Below the pieces are notes generated by a model. It ran no database searches, was not told the DNA's origin, and was given only the letters and a program-made list of their open reading frames with translations. A stretch of DNA of 26,119 bases, from positions 1 to 26,119 of IMG/VR virus record IMGVR_UViG_3300045922_000732; one strand, written 5' to 3'. Below, piece by piece: positions 8,503 through 14,842 of the stretch (positions are counted from its first letter, which is position 1; each line of letters opens with the position of its first letter). Origin of the DNA: a virus. The position numbers were made by a program, and so were the translations under genes.

Positions 8503-9166
8503 AGTTCATTTCTCAATTTCAGGAAAATGGTTGTTATGGCAGCAGCCACCGCAGGCATCAACTCAGCCATAGCAGCCACGTTAAAGCCGGAGGCCCGCCC
8601 CAGCGCCAGCGCATCCCTCACCGGGAACACACCCTCGCGCACCTGGGGCAGCAGCGCGGTAAACAGCTGCCACGCCTGCCAGCCTTCAAGGGTTTGAAAA
8701 TCGGCCTGCCGGTATGGGCATTCCGGGCACGGGTTCAGGCAGTTTTTGCAGTATTCCGCGCCGCCGCCGAGATGCCACTCGACGCGACGCTGGAGGCGTT
8801 TTTTTCCTGCTCCAGCAGCGTATGTTTCTGGGTGTATTTCTCGCCGAAGGCCGTGGCGATGTGCCAGAAGTTGGCCATCACCTCGTCAATGCGTTCGGGC
8901 GTGGGGTCGGCGGGGCTGTCGCTGTCAGCCTCCAGCACACCTTCCCAGGCTTCAATGGCAAAACGGGCCAGGCCACGGATGAGGTAATCCTCCGCCAGAG
9001 CCTGCCGCTGGTGCGGATCATCCACCGCGCCATGGGCAGCCAATTGGCTTGTCATATATGCACGGGCGGCGTTGAAAATGGCTGAGGTGAGCGGGCGCAC
9101 CTTCACCCGCACTTCGCTTGGTAAATCAAGCCAATATGGTTCACGGTTCAGATTCAGCTTAAGCAT
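8499..9166 (-). CDS. Tail assembly chaperone GT fusion made by -1 frameshift
   Basis: The G frame has the heptamer A AAA AAC at 8804-8798. From there the -1 frame is open for 99 codons and ends in TGA at 8499-8501, overlapping the tape-measure ATG as in lambda. The product would be about 222 residues: 123 from G and 99 from T (RLQRRVEWHLGGGAEYCKNC onward). The T part holds a Cys cluster, CKNCLNPCPEC, of form C-x2-C-x3-C-x2-C, which may bind zinc, then a helical region (GWQAWQLFTALLPQVREGVF). In lambda, G and GT bind the tape measure and recruit tail tube subunits in a set ratio. Evidence is the slippery site, the open frame and its exact end; the zinc role is inference. Confidence 0.85.
8735..9166 (-). 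CDS. Tail assembly chaperone G-like (unshifted product)
   Basis: A 143-residue protein starting MLKLNLNREPYWLDLPSEVR and ending in TGA at 8735-8737. It is the normal read-through of the zero frame past the slippery site. Composition is helical with no catalytic motif, and a gene of this size between tail tube and tape measure is the standard place for lambda G. The ATG is at 9166, two bases after the stop of the tail tube gene (9169). The last 20 residues, after the slip site, are Ser/Ala rich and probably disordered. Confidence 0.85.
   Translation of the reverse strand: MLKLNLNREPYWLDLPSEVRVKVRPLTSAIFNAARAYMTSQLAAHGAVDDPHQRQALAEDYLIRGLARFAIEAWEGVLEADSDSPADPTPERIDEVMANFWHIATAFGEKYTQKHTLLEQEKNASSVASSGISAAARNTAKTA
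8798..8804 (-). promoter_or_regulatory. Programmed -1 frameshift slippery heptamer (A AAA AAC)
   Basis: On the minus strand the zero frame reads GAA AAA AAC, giving the heptamer A AAA AAC, one of the most efficient -1 slip sequences in bacteria. A run of seven A precedes the C. Slipping joins G to T, whose frame then runs 99 codons to the tape-measure start. I see no strong downstream stem. Confidence 0.85.
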
Positions 9167-9168
9167 GT

Positions 9169-10110
9169 TCAGTACCCCGCTACATCGTTGATAAGGGTGA
9201 TTTCCACCATGTTGCCCACCAGGGCATCCTTGGCTCCTTGGAAGTCGTACCCGGCCTCCACACCACCCGGTCCGCTGACCGAGCGTTTGGGTTTGGGCAG
9301 GTACACTTCGTGGCAGTCGATGACCAGTTGGTTGTCGGCATCAATCACGTAGGAGAGTTCCAGGTCAATGGGTGTGCCGGCACGGGCGGCGGTCATCAGG
9401 GCGGTATCGGCATAGCGCACGGTGAGCGACCCGGAGAGCGACGCCACGCCGGGGTCCACGCCATCCACCTTGCCATCGCTGCGGATGGTTTCCACCCGCT
9501 CCAGGTTGTTGCTGTAAGTGAGCGCGGCAGCGGTGACATTCCCCAGCAGGGTGCCGCCTTGTTTTACCGCGCCTTGAAATTGCGAAAAGCGCGTGTAGGT
9601 GGCTTCTTCCGGGTCAGCGTCTTTGGTGCTGGCCTGAGCGGTTTCTCCCTGACCAATGAGGTTGATGGTGGCCTGCGCCTCGCCAGAGCGCTGGAAGTTA
9701 AACGCAATGGAATTCGCCCGCACGCCGGTGAACAGGGGGAAGTCGGGAATCTCCGGCAACCCCAATTCCACCGCCAGGCTGGGCAAGGTGGCCGCACCCG
9801 ATTTAAACACGTGGGTGTAGGGGCCAGTGCCGGTGGTGGTAGGTGCGCCGAACACTGCCTTCAGCCAGCGGCCAATGTTGCGCAGGTCCACCGGCACCAC
9901 GATGTTGCCGTCCACGTTGATGACGTCCTGATAGGGCTGGGTGGGGTCGCGTCCCAGGCCCAGCACGTTGGAAGCGATCAGCCCCTGGGCCGAGTCCAAA
10001 TCGGACGACACAAAGGGTGTTAAATGATAGGCCCCCGCTGCGGGGGCCGTGCCGTAAGTTGATTCAAACGCCGTGAGAAGCCGAGCGTTCCAGCCGTATG
10101 CACGTGCCAT
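9169..10110 (-). CDS. Major tail tube protein
   Basis: A 313-residue protein starting MARAYGWNARLLTAFESTYG. It fits the Phage_tube_2-type tail tube family (lambda V analogue): an N-terminal stretch with GTAPAAGAYHLTPFVSSDLD, an EIPDFPLFTGVRANSIAFNF repeat-like domain in the middle, and beta-strand-rich Ig-like C-terminal sequence. It polymerises into the tail tube through which DNA passes. It lies between the tail terminator gene and G, as V does in lambda. The start at 10110 follows a GGAGA site. Codons 21-27 contain the strong GC hairpin at 10030-10048. Confidence 0.88.
   Translation of the reverse strand: MARAYGWNARLLTAFESTYGTAPAAGAYHLTPFVSSDLDSAQGLIASNVLGLGRDPTQPYQDVINVDGNIVVPVDLRNIGRWLKAVFGAPTTTGTGPYTHVFKSGAATLPSLAVELGLPEIPDFPLFTGVRANSIAFNFQRSGEAQATINLIGQGETAQASTKDADPEEATYTRFSQFQGAVKQGGTLLGNVTAAALTYSNNLERVETIRSDGKVDGVDPGVASLSGSLTVRYADTALMTAARAGTPIDLELSYVIDADNQLVIDCHEVYLPKPKRSVSGPGGVEAGYDFQGAKDALVGNMVEITLINDVAGY
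10030..10048. repeat. Strong GC hairpin inside the 5' end of the tail tube gene
   Basis: GGCCCCC-GCTGC-GGGGGCC, a perfect 7-bp stem with a 5-base loop, lies at codons 21-27 of the tail tube gene. There is no T run on either strand, so it is not an intrinsic terminator. It might affect translation or mRNA life. The loop GCTGC is also found in the hairpin at 15211-15232. Confidence 0.6.
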
Positions 10111-10122
10111 GTGGGTCTCCTT

Positions 10123-10557
10123 TTATTGAAGTGGGTTGGTTGTTACGTATTCCAAAATCACCGGCACCACCGCCGCTTTGATGGTGGGTGCGCCTTCGAT
10201 GGTTTCCTGCAGAATCTCCGGCGCACCGGCGCGGGCATAATCCACCGTACCGCCCAGGGTGGTATCCGCCGCCAGCACCGTGCCAATGCCCATCAGCAGC
10301 GCGTCCAGCGCCGCATCCCGCTGGGCCTGATCAGCCTGCTGTACCAACACCTCAACCTCCGCCTGGTGCTGGTAGAGGTAGCGGGTTGGCGACAGCACCA
10401 CCTCCGGCTCGCCGGGGTCGCCATCTCGCAGAATAACCAGCCCCTCAGCCGGCACCTTGGCAGGCAGCGGCTCGTTACGTTTCACCTGTGGGCCATCCAG
10501 CCCTTGCAGGCATAAAAAAAGGCCCGTTAGGGCCTGTTCTCGTGTACTGTTACTCAT
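10123..10557 (-). CDS. Tail terminator / completion protein (lambda U-like, by position)
   Basis: A 144-residue protein starting MSNSTREQALTGLFLCLQGL. It has the alpha/beta make-up of tail terminators: an N-terminal helix, LSPTRYLYQHQAEVEVLVQQ (an edge strand and helix), and the end IEGAPTIKAAVVPVILEYVT. Homologous-looking phage genes just upstream of tail tube genes are tail completion proteins that cap the tube; some databases call such proteins 'acyl-CoA transferase', an evident mislabel. The start ATG at 10557 has GGAG seven bases upstream, supplied by a palindrome shared with the divergent moron start at 10569. A terminator-like hairpin lies in codons 8-15. Confidence 0.72.
   Translation of the reverse strand: MSNSTREQALTGLFLCLQGLDGPQVKRNEPLPAKVPAEGLVILRDGDPGEPEVVLSPTRYLYQHQAEVEVLVQQADQAQRDAALDALLMGIGTVLAADTTLGGTVDYARAGAPEILQETIEGAPTIKAAVVPVILEYVTTNPLQ
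10514..10535 (-). terminator. Intrinsic-terminator-like hairpin inside the tail terminator gene
   Basis: On the minus strand AGGCCC-TAAC-GGGCCT forms a 6-bp stem with a 4-base loop, followed by a T run (seven T counting the last stem base). It lies in codons 8-15 of the 10123-10557 gene. It would stop leftward transcription just after the moron cassette, before all tail genes, unless late transcripts are antiterminated or ribosomes mask it. Confidence 0.6.
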
Positions 10558-10560
10558 TGG
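10548..10560. repeat. Direct repeat flanking the HEPN-like cassette, left copy
   Basis: TGTTACTCATTGG. The right copy TGTTACTCAGTGG is at 11121-11133; they match at 12 of 13 positions. This copy contains the start codon of the tail terminator gene (minus strand CCAATGAGTAACA). Confidence 0.7.
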
Positions 10561-10569
10561 AGGACTCCA
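10558..10569. promoter_or_regulatory. Palindromic ribosome site serving two divergent starts
   Basis: TGGAG-GA-CTCCA is its own near-complement, so each strand reads GGAG. On the plus strand GGAG is 4-7 bases before the moron ATG (10569); on the minus strand GGAG is 7 bases before the tail terminator ATG (10557). The two starts are only 11 bases apart. Confidence 0.6.
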
Positions 10570-10844
10570 TGGCTTACCATTATATTTTTTCTGAACTACA
10601 GGACCAAATCAGAGGAATTCTTATTCGCTCAGATAAACTGATGCATTTGCACGATGACAACTGGTGGAATCTTGTAAGTTCACTAGACTTGCTGCATGAT
10701 ACGGATTTAGCCATTTCTCACTTTCTGGAAACTAAATGGAAAGAGGGTGATCATGGTGAGATGTATTTAAAAATCTACGGCTTCTTCACCTCGTTGTATC
10801 TGCAACACGAAGCTGTGGATGCGCTTTATCTAACGTCTTTGTGA
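10569..10844 (+). CDS. HEPN-like moron protein, N-terminal fragment of a frameshifted gene
   Basis: A 91-residue frame starting MAYHYIFSELQDQIRGILIR, with strong GGAGG just upstream of the ATG at 10569 (an earlier start at 10488 would run through the opposing gene). It contains DDNWWNLVSSLDLLHDTDLA and MYLKIYGFFTSLYLQHEAVD, features I know from a family of bacterial small proteins of unknown function in which the helix YGFxxxLxxQxxAV is followed by an RNDxxxH motif. Here the frame stops at 10844 (TGA) and the rest of the family continues in the next frame (10834-11199). It is AT-rich compared with the neighbouring phage genes, consistent with transfer. On its own it lacks the RNxxxxH motif. 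Confidence 0.7.
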   Translation: MAYHYIFSELQDQIRGILIRSDKLMHLHDDNWWNLVSSLDLLHDTDLAISHFLETKWKEGDHGEMYLKIYGFFTSLYLQHEAVDALYLTSL

Positions 10845-11199
10845 CCCCAGCTGCAGCCACATTTGTCAAAAAATAACAGATGGGGGCTTTCAACAGCTCC
10901 GCAAGTTGAGAAACGGGTTAGCAGCCCATACACCCAGAGCAAATGGAGGGCACGCTTATTTTATCAACCGGCCACTGACTTTCCCTGACTTCATCGATTT
11001 TACTAAATATTCTTCGAATATGGACGAAGCTGATGAAGTACTCGTGCGTGCCCGCTTCGATAAAATCGTAGAGATTCAGCAAAGTGCTCTGCAACCCATC
11101 CTTCAGAAAATTCTGGGACATGTTACTCAGTGGGCCAGTTCCTCAGAATCAGGTTCGGTAACCGCTCCTGCCACTTCCGAGCCTCAGCAACAAATGTAA
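10834..11199 (+). pseudogene. HEPN-like moron protein, C-terminal fragment with RNGLAAH motif
   Basis: Frame +1 relative to the previous fragment opens after a stop at 10831-10833 and runs CDPSCSHICQKITDGGFQQL and LRKLRNGLAAHTPRANGGHA to TAA at 11197-11199; the first usable start inside it is TTG at 10906. Removing one T from the TTT at about 10838-10840 fuses the two frames into one protein of about 210 residues. The motif RNGLAAH is R-x5-H with Asn after Arg, as in HEPN ribonucleases (R-x4-6-H); a HEPN fold is inference. The last 20-odd residues run antisense into the end of the 11123-11779 gene, beyond the 13-bp repeat that marks the cassette edge. The fragment could also be read as a separate 97-residue ORF. 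Confidence 0.6.
11121..11133. repeat. Direct repeat flanking the HEPN-like cassette, right copy
   Basis: TGTTACTCAGTGG, 12 of 13 identical to the copy at 10548-10560. On the minus strand it reads CCACTGAGTAACA and contains the stop codon of the 11123-11779 gene. The interval between the copies is the plus-strand cassette. Confidence 0.7.
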
Positions 11200-11779
11200 T
11201 CTTCCTTGGCAGTTTCACCTGCGGGACCAGCCAGAACATCACCACGGTGGTGAGGCCGCGACCGCTTTGGCGGGCGCTGTCGCTGGCTTTGCGGAAGCCG
11301 CGCAGTTGGGCGCTCTGCCTGCTGTAGGAAGCCCGCACATTGTCTACCACCAGCAAGGACGGTCCGCCCCGGCGGTAGACAAACCGTAACGGCCCGAAGC
11401 GGTGTTCGGGGAAATTGCTGGGGTTGATGCGCTTGCCGCCCACGCCGCGCTTGGGCGCGTTGGGGGTGGGAATGGCTAGCCACCAGCCATCTTTTGAGCG
11501 GATGACGGTGCCATCCTCAAACACCGCCATCACCTTGCTGGCCCTGGTGAACACTAGGCCGGCGGCGCGGAGGCTGTCCTGCCCTTTTGGATAAACATTC
11601 CCGCGCCAGGTATTGGCCATGCGCTGACCCAGACCGGCGGAGGTGACCTGCTGGCGCATGCTCAGCTTCAGGCCATCGGTGGCTTCGCGCACGCCCTGGG
11701 TAACGGCCCGTTCGGCGGTTTTGAGTTCCTCCCGGATAAAGCGTTGCAGGTTGCCCTCCAAAGCCACCCGCAGGCGCAT
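11123..11779 (-). CDS. DUF6441-like head-tail connection protein
   Basis: A 218-residue protein starting MRLRVALEGNLQRFIREELK. The ATG at 11779 overlaps the previous stop (TGATG) and follows GGGAGG; an upstream start at 11794 would overlap more. Features include GLGQRMANTWRGNVYPKG, a PTPNAPKRGVGG region, and LPRKITFVAEARKWQERLP near the end, which I recognise from phage proteins placed between head-tail connectors and tail terminators (DUF6441 group). Its role is probably tail completion or neck formation (lambda Z-like), by position. Its stop lies in the 13-bp repeat at the edge of the HEPN-like cassette. Confidence 0.7.
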   Translation of the reverse strand: MRLRVALEGNLQRFIREELKTAERAVTQGVREATDGLKLSMRQQVTSAGLGQRMANTWRGNVYPKGQDSLRAAGLVFTRASKVMAVFEDGTVIRSKDGWWLAIPTPNAPKRGVGGKRINPSNFPEHRFGPLRFVYRRGGPSLLVVDNVRASYSRQSAQLRGFRKASDSARQSGRGLTTVVMFWLVPQVKLPRKITFVAEARKWQERLPNLILRNWPTE

Positions 11780-12087
11780 CAGGCATCCTCCCAATCCACC
11801 GCATCTACGGCTTCGTTGGTGGTGGCGGCCTCTACGGTGGCCTTGCGGTCATGATAAAGCTGCCGGGCGGTTTCCACCGTTGTACGGACATACACCATGC
11901 GTTCCTCCTCCAGAATACCCAGGCCGGTGTTGATCTGGTCAAACTCGTCCACGCCCGCTTCAGCAATCTGCTGCGAGCAGCGCTGCCGTAAGTAAAGCAG
12001 GCGTTGGGCCTGGGCTTCATCCAGGGTACGGGCATCCTCAAGGAGGTAACCGCCCTGGCCATCGTGAATCACTTTGCGCACACTCAT
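11779..12087 (-). CDS. Conserved phage protein, uncharacterised
   Basis: A 102-residue, acidic, mostly helical protein starting MSVRKVIHDGQGGYLLEDAR; the helix LLYLRQRCSQQIAEAGVDEF and the C-terminal VEAATTNEAVDAVDWEDA are the main visible features. It has no membrane segment and no known motif. It is translationally linked at both ends: its ATG overlaps the stop of the 12084-12728 gene (ATGA) and its TGA overlaps the next ATG. It may be a neck or assembly protein; the role is unknown. Confidence 0.75.
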   Translation of the reverse strand: MSVRKVIHDGQGGYLLEDARTLDEAQAQRLLYLRQRCSQQIAEAGVDEFDQINTGLGILEEERMVYVRTTVETARQLYHDRKATVEAATTNEAVDAVDWEDA

Positions 12088-12728
12088 GCTGCAAGCTCCT
12101 TAACGTAAATAACGGGAATGTTGGTTTCCACCACGTTCACCACATCTGGCGCGGTTTGCGGCAGCGGGTCAGTGGGTGGGTGCTGGCTGAGGGTGGCGGC
12201 CCGCAGGGCATAGCCACGCCCATTTTCAGGGTTTTCCACCCCCAGATACGTCACCCCAAAGGCTGAGGAACTGAGCATCTGAAGCGTGGAAGAAATGCTG
12301 TAGCACACCCAAACACCGGGTGCGGCTACCGCCTGATTACAGGTAACGATCTGCGCCCCCACACCCACAAAGTTGAATTTGCCCCCATCCCACAGCAGGT
12401 CACCGGGGTTGCCATTGCCGGCGTCGGCATAGAGGCCGAAGCGGAAGCTCTGGGTGCTGGCCGTCTGGTTGGAGGAAATCATCAACTGCGAAAGCGCCGT
12501 ATCTTCCAGCAGAGGTAGCCAGAAAAACACCAGTGTGTTGATGTTGGTGCCCACCCCACCCGTTTGGGAGGTGATAGCCGAATATACCCCCGCCGGATAC
12601 CAGCGCCCCGTGCGCCGGGGCGTCAGCCAGGCTCCCGGTAGAGTCAGCACTGGCCCACCACTTTCCACCTGTTCAACGGCGGCCTTGGTTTCGTTAATGG
12701 TGCGCAATCGTTTTTTGGTAAAAAGCAT
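12084..12728 (-). CDS. Phage structural protein, uncharacterised (beta-rich)
   Basis: A 214-residue protein starting MLFTKKRLRTINETKAAVEQ, with AAGAGGAAA just before the ATG. After a short helical N-terminus the sequence is beta-rich and low in charge: GRWYPAGVYSAITSQTGGVG, SFRFGLYADAGNGNPGDLLW, APGVWVCYSISSTLQML. This resembles a jelly-roll or Ig-like surface domain, of the kind that decorates heads or necks or binds carbohydrate. I cannot name a family. Its place between the head-tail joining gene and the neck genes makes a virion decoration or neck-fibre role likely. Confidence 0.7.
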   Translation of the reverse strand: MLFTKKRLRTINETKAAVEQVESGGPVLTLPGAWLTPRRTGRWYPAGVYSAITSQTGGVGTNINTLVFFWLPLLEDTALSQLMISSNQTASTQSFRFGLYADAGNGNPGDLLWDGGKFNFVGVGAQIVTCNQAVAAPGVWVCYSISSTLQMLSSSAFGVTYLGVENPENGRGYALRAATLSQHPPTDPLPQTAPDVVNVVETNIPVIYVKELAA

Positions 12729-12740
12729 GATGGTTTCCTC

Positions 12741-13055
12741 TTATTGCGGATAGGCCTCCAGCCGCCAGACCAGCCCGTGCTGGTCGCGCACGGGTTCGCC
12801 CTGAATGGTGAAAGTATCGCCCCCCACCTGCAGGCTGTCACCCGCCTGGGGGTTGGGCACTTCTGCCACCCGCAGCTGGAAGATTTCCGTGGCGGTGTGG
12901 ACGCGGCTGGCGACCACGTCCACAATCTCATCCGGCTGGCTGCGGGTGATGGTGACCGCCACCGGCGCACCGCCAGCTGGCGTGTAGATAGCCGGGATTC
13001 CCAGGCGGATAAAGAGACTATCCACCGCCCGCCCGGCAGCTTGCTGAAAGCCCAT
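12741..13055 (-). CDS. Head-tail joining protein (lambda FII-like)
   Basis: A 104-residue protein starting MGFQQAAGRAVDSLFIRLGI. The frame is open further upstream but that part overlaps the previous gene and has no phage-like sequence, so I use the ATG at 13055, five bases past the preceding stop. The layout matches FII: a short N-terminal helix, then a compact beta barrel with FQLRVAEVPNPQAGDSLQVG and a terminal LVWRLEAYPQ. FII binds the connector and provides the tail attachment site. The next gene starts 12 bases on. Confidence 0.75.
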   Translation of the reverse strand: MGFQQAAGRAVDSLFIRLGIPAIYTPAGGAPVAVTITRSQPDEIVDVVASRVHTATEIFQLRVAEVPNPQAGDSLQVGGDTFTIQGEPVRDQHGLVWRLEAYPQ

Positions 13056-13059
13056 ATGG

Positions 13060-13395
13060 CTATTCCGTCGGGGCCTGCAGTCGCGCCCAGGCCTCATCCC
13101 GTTGGGCGGCGTTGATGTTGGCTTTGAGCGCCCGCTCAATGGCTTTGACATTGGGGATGCCATCCTTGCCGAAGTCTTTGTCCTCCAGTTCCAGAATCGC
13201 CTCAGCAATATCGTCAATGCTGGGGGCCAGGCCATGATCAGCAAGTTTGGAGTCCACCACCGGTAGGCGCACCTGGCCCCGACCAAGCAGTACCTCCGCA
13301 TCCAGCTTGTTCAACTCCACCTCCGACCCCGGCGGGGCATAGGTCAGCCCATTTGCACTGTTCATACGTAGGGTGATGTTTGTAATGACTTTCAT
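13060..13395 (-). CDS. HI1506-like / FI-position head completion protein
   Basis: A 111-residue protein starting MKVITNITLRMNSANGLTYA. The ATG at 13395 has a full AAGGAGGT-type site; the longer frame start at 13428 would overlap the capsid gene. The N-terminal half is beta-type (LTYAPPGSEVELNKLDAEVL) and the C-terminal half has a winged-helix-like signature common in Mu- and lambda-type phages, KDFGKDGIPNVKAIERALK followed by AAQRDEAWARL. It sits directly after the capsid gene, where lambda has FI. The exact function is not established. Confidence 0.75.
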   Translation of the reverse strand: MKVITNITLRMNSANGLTYAPPGSEVELNKLDAEVLLGRGQVRLPVVDSKLADHGLAPSIDDIAEAILELEDKDFGKDGIPNVKAIERALKANINAAQRDEAWARLQAPTE

Positions 13396-13409
13396 GATGT
13401 ACCTCCTTT

Positions 13410-14450
13410 TTAAGCCACTGTGGCGCAAAACGACGCATTGGGGCGATAAGGCACCACCAGCGGCGCGGATTGCAGCAGCAGCCAGCGCAGGGCGGGGTCT
13501 TCCTCCAGCCAGGACTTGGCAAAATACCGCTGGGCGCGGTAGTTGGCTTTTTCATCCTGAATGGCCCCGTAGCAGCGCGTGCCTTCCAACTGCACGGTGC
13601 TGCCAAGTAGCACCGTGTTATCGGGAAGCAACTTCTGGCTCACGCCGGCATCATCCACATACACGTCGTTGTAGACGAAGATATTGAAATCACCGATGGA
13701 GCCAACATAGCGGGCCTTCTCGTTGGCCTGGCCGAACACAACGGGGCCGAGCGCCAAGCTGCTTTCACCGGTGATGCGGCGGATGTCGAGCAGGCGCTCC
13801 ACCTCGTCATTGGCTTTGAACAACTTCCAGGCTTTGGTATCCAGCACCACGGTGCGGCCGGCGGCACCGGATTTATCCTGCACCAGGGCGGCCCAGTCCT
13901 CTAGGTCGTTCACCACATTCACGCCAGCTTCTCCCCACTTGTTGCCGGTGGTCAGCGTGACACTCAGCGCCGCATCGCGCTGAAAGTCCACCACCACGGT
14001 GGGATAGTCTTCGCCGGCCACGGTCACCTTGCCGGTGCGCAGGGCTTCAGACGCCATGACCTCCTCCCGACGGGTGAGGTTATCCAGCTGGTTGCGTAGT
14101 GCCCGGTTGAGCGCCGCGTCACGGCGCTGCTGGGCGGTGAGGGAACCGCCGATACGCTCTCCCAGCGTGCGTTTGAGGGGCGCGTTGGGGTCAAAGCGGC
14201 GCTTGTCCTTCACGTAGGCGGGCTTGAAGCTTTTGGTTTCAAACCCCTCGTTGGCGACAACCTTGCCCGCCACCAGCGGCGACACAAACGGGGCCAGGCG
14301 CGGTTTGGATTTATCGATGTCGAAGTGAATTTCCTCGGCGTCTTCCGTCTGCACCTGCCCGAAAAAGGTGTCGAGCAGGAACGAGGCCGGCCGGTCGAGG
14401 TACTCCACCGTGCGGTTAAGCACGTGGGTGCTGAAGATATCAATACTCAT
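13410..14450 (-). CDS. Major capsid protein (lambda E-like)
   Basis: A 346-residue protein of the Phage_cap_E family (HK97 fold), close in length to lambda E (341). It starts MSIDIFSTHVLNRTVEYLDR and shows family features: FLLDTFFGQVQTEDAEEIHF, a DKSKPRLAPFVSPLVAGKVV segment, KSFKPAYVKDKRRFDPNAPL, the RREEVMASEALRTGKVTV helix, and VLLGSTVQLEGTRCYGAIQD towards the C-terminus. It forms the shell of the head. It follows the decoration protein gene with a 3-base gap, as D and E in lambda. Confidence 0.95.
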   Translation of the reverse strand: MSIDIFSTHVLNRTVEYLDRPASFLLDTFFGQVQTEDAEEIHFDIDKSKPRLAPFVSPLVAGKVVANEGFETKSFKPAYVKDKRRFDPNAPLKRTLGERIGGSLTAQQRRDAALNRALRNQLDNLTRREEVMASEALRTGKVTVAGEDYPTVVVDFQRDAALSVTLTTGNKWGEAGVNVVNDLEDWAALVQDKSGAAGRTVVLDTKAWKLFKANDEVERLLDIRRITGESSLALGPVVFGQANEKARYVGSIGDFNIFVYNDVYVDDAGVSQKLLPDNTVLLGSTVQLEGTRCYGAIQDEKANYRAQRYFAKSWLEEDPALRWLLLQSAPLVVPYRPNASFCATVA

Positions 14451-14453
14451 GGT

Positions 14454-14828
14454 TTAGGCTCCCTGATTTTTGCGAAGGTAGATGTTTTTGTCCCGCAGGC
14501 CCGCACGGATGCCGGCCACAGTGTGGCCAGCGCCGAGGGTCAGCGCGTCCTCGTTGAACTCGCCGGCGAAATAGGCGACGGCTTGTACGTCGGCGTCGGT
14601 CGCGTCGGCGTCTTCCGCCAGAATGGCGTCGGGCACCTCGGACCCGTCGCTGGCGGCAGAGGCGCTGAGCGTATATTTCCCGCTGGCGGTAATTTTCCCC
14701 AGCACGGCCCCTTTGGTGAGGGCCGCCGGGGTGGCGATGGTGACCACCCGCTGGATGCGGGGATACTCCCCCGCGATAAGGTTGTCGGGCGCATAGGCAC
14801 CCTGGTCGGTGAAACCGTTGGCTGTCAT
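14454..14828 (-). CDS. Head decoration protein (lambda D-like)
   Basis: A 124-residue protein close to the length of lambda D (110). It starts MTANGFTDQGAYAPDNLIAG and holds the family core TIATPAALTKGAVLGKITAS plus ILAEDADATDADVQAVAYFA and the strand FNEDALTLGAG. It binds as trimers to expanded capsids and stabilises them after packaging. Its ATG follows AAGGAAA. It lies between protease/scaffold and capsid genes as in lambda. Confidence 0.93.
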   Translation of the reverse strand: MTANGFTDQGAYAPDNLIAGEYPRIQRVVTIATPAALTKGAVLGKITASGKYTLSASAASDGSEVPDAILAEDADATDADVQAVAYFAGEFNEDALTLGAGHTVAGIRAGLRDKNIYLRKNQGA

Positions 14829-14842
14829 GGCTGTTTCCTTTC

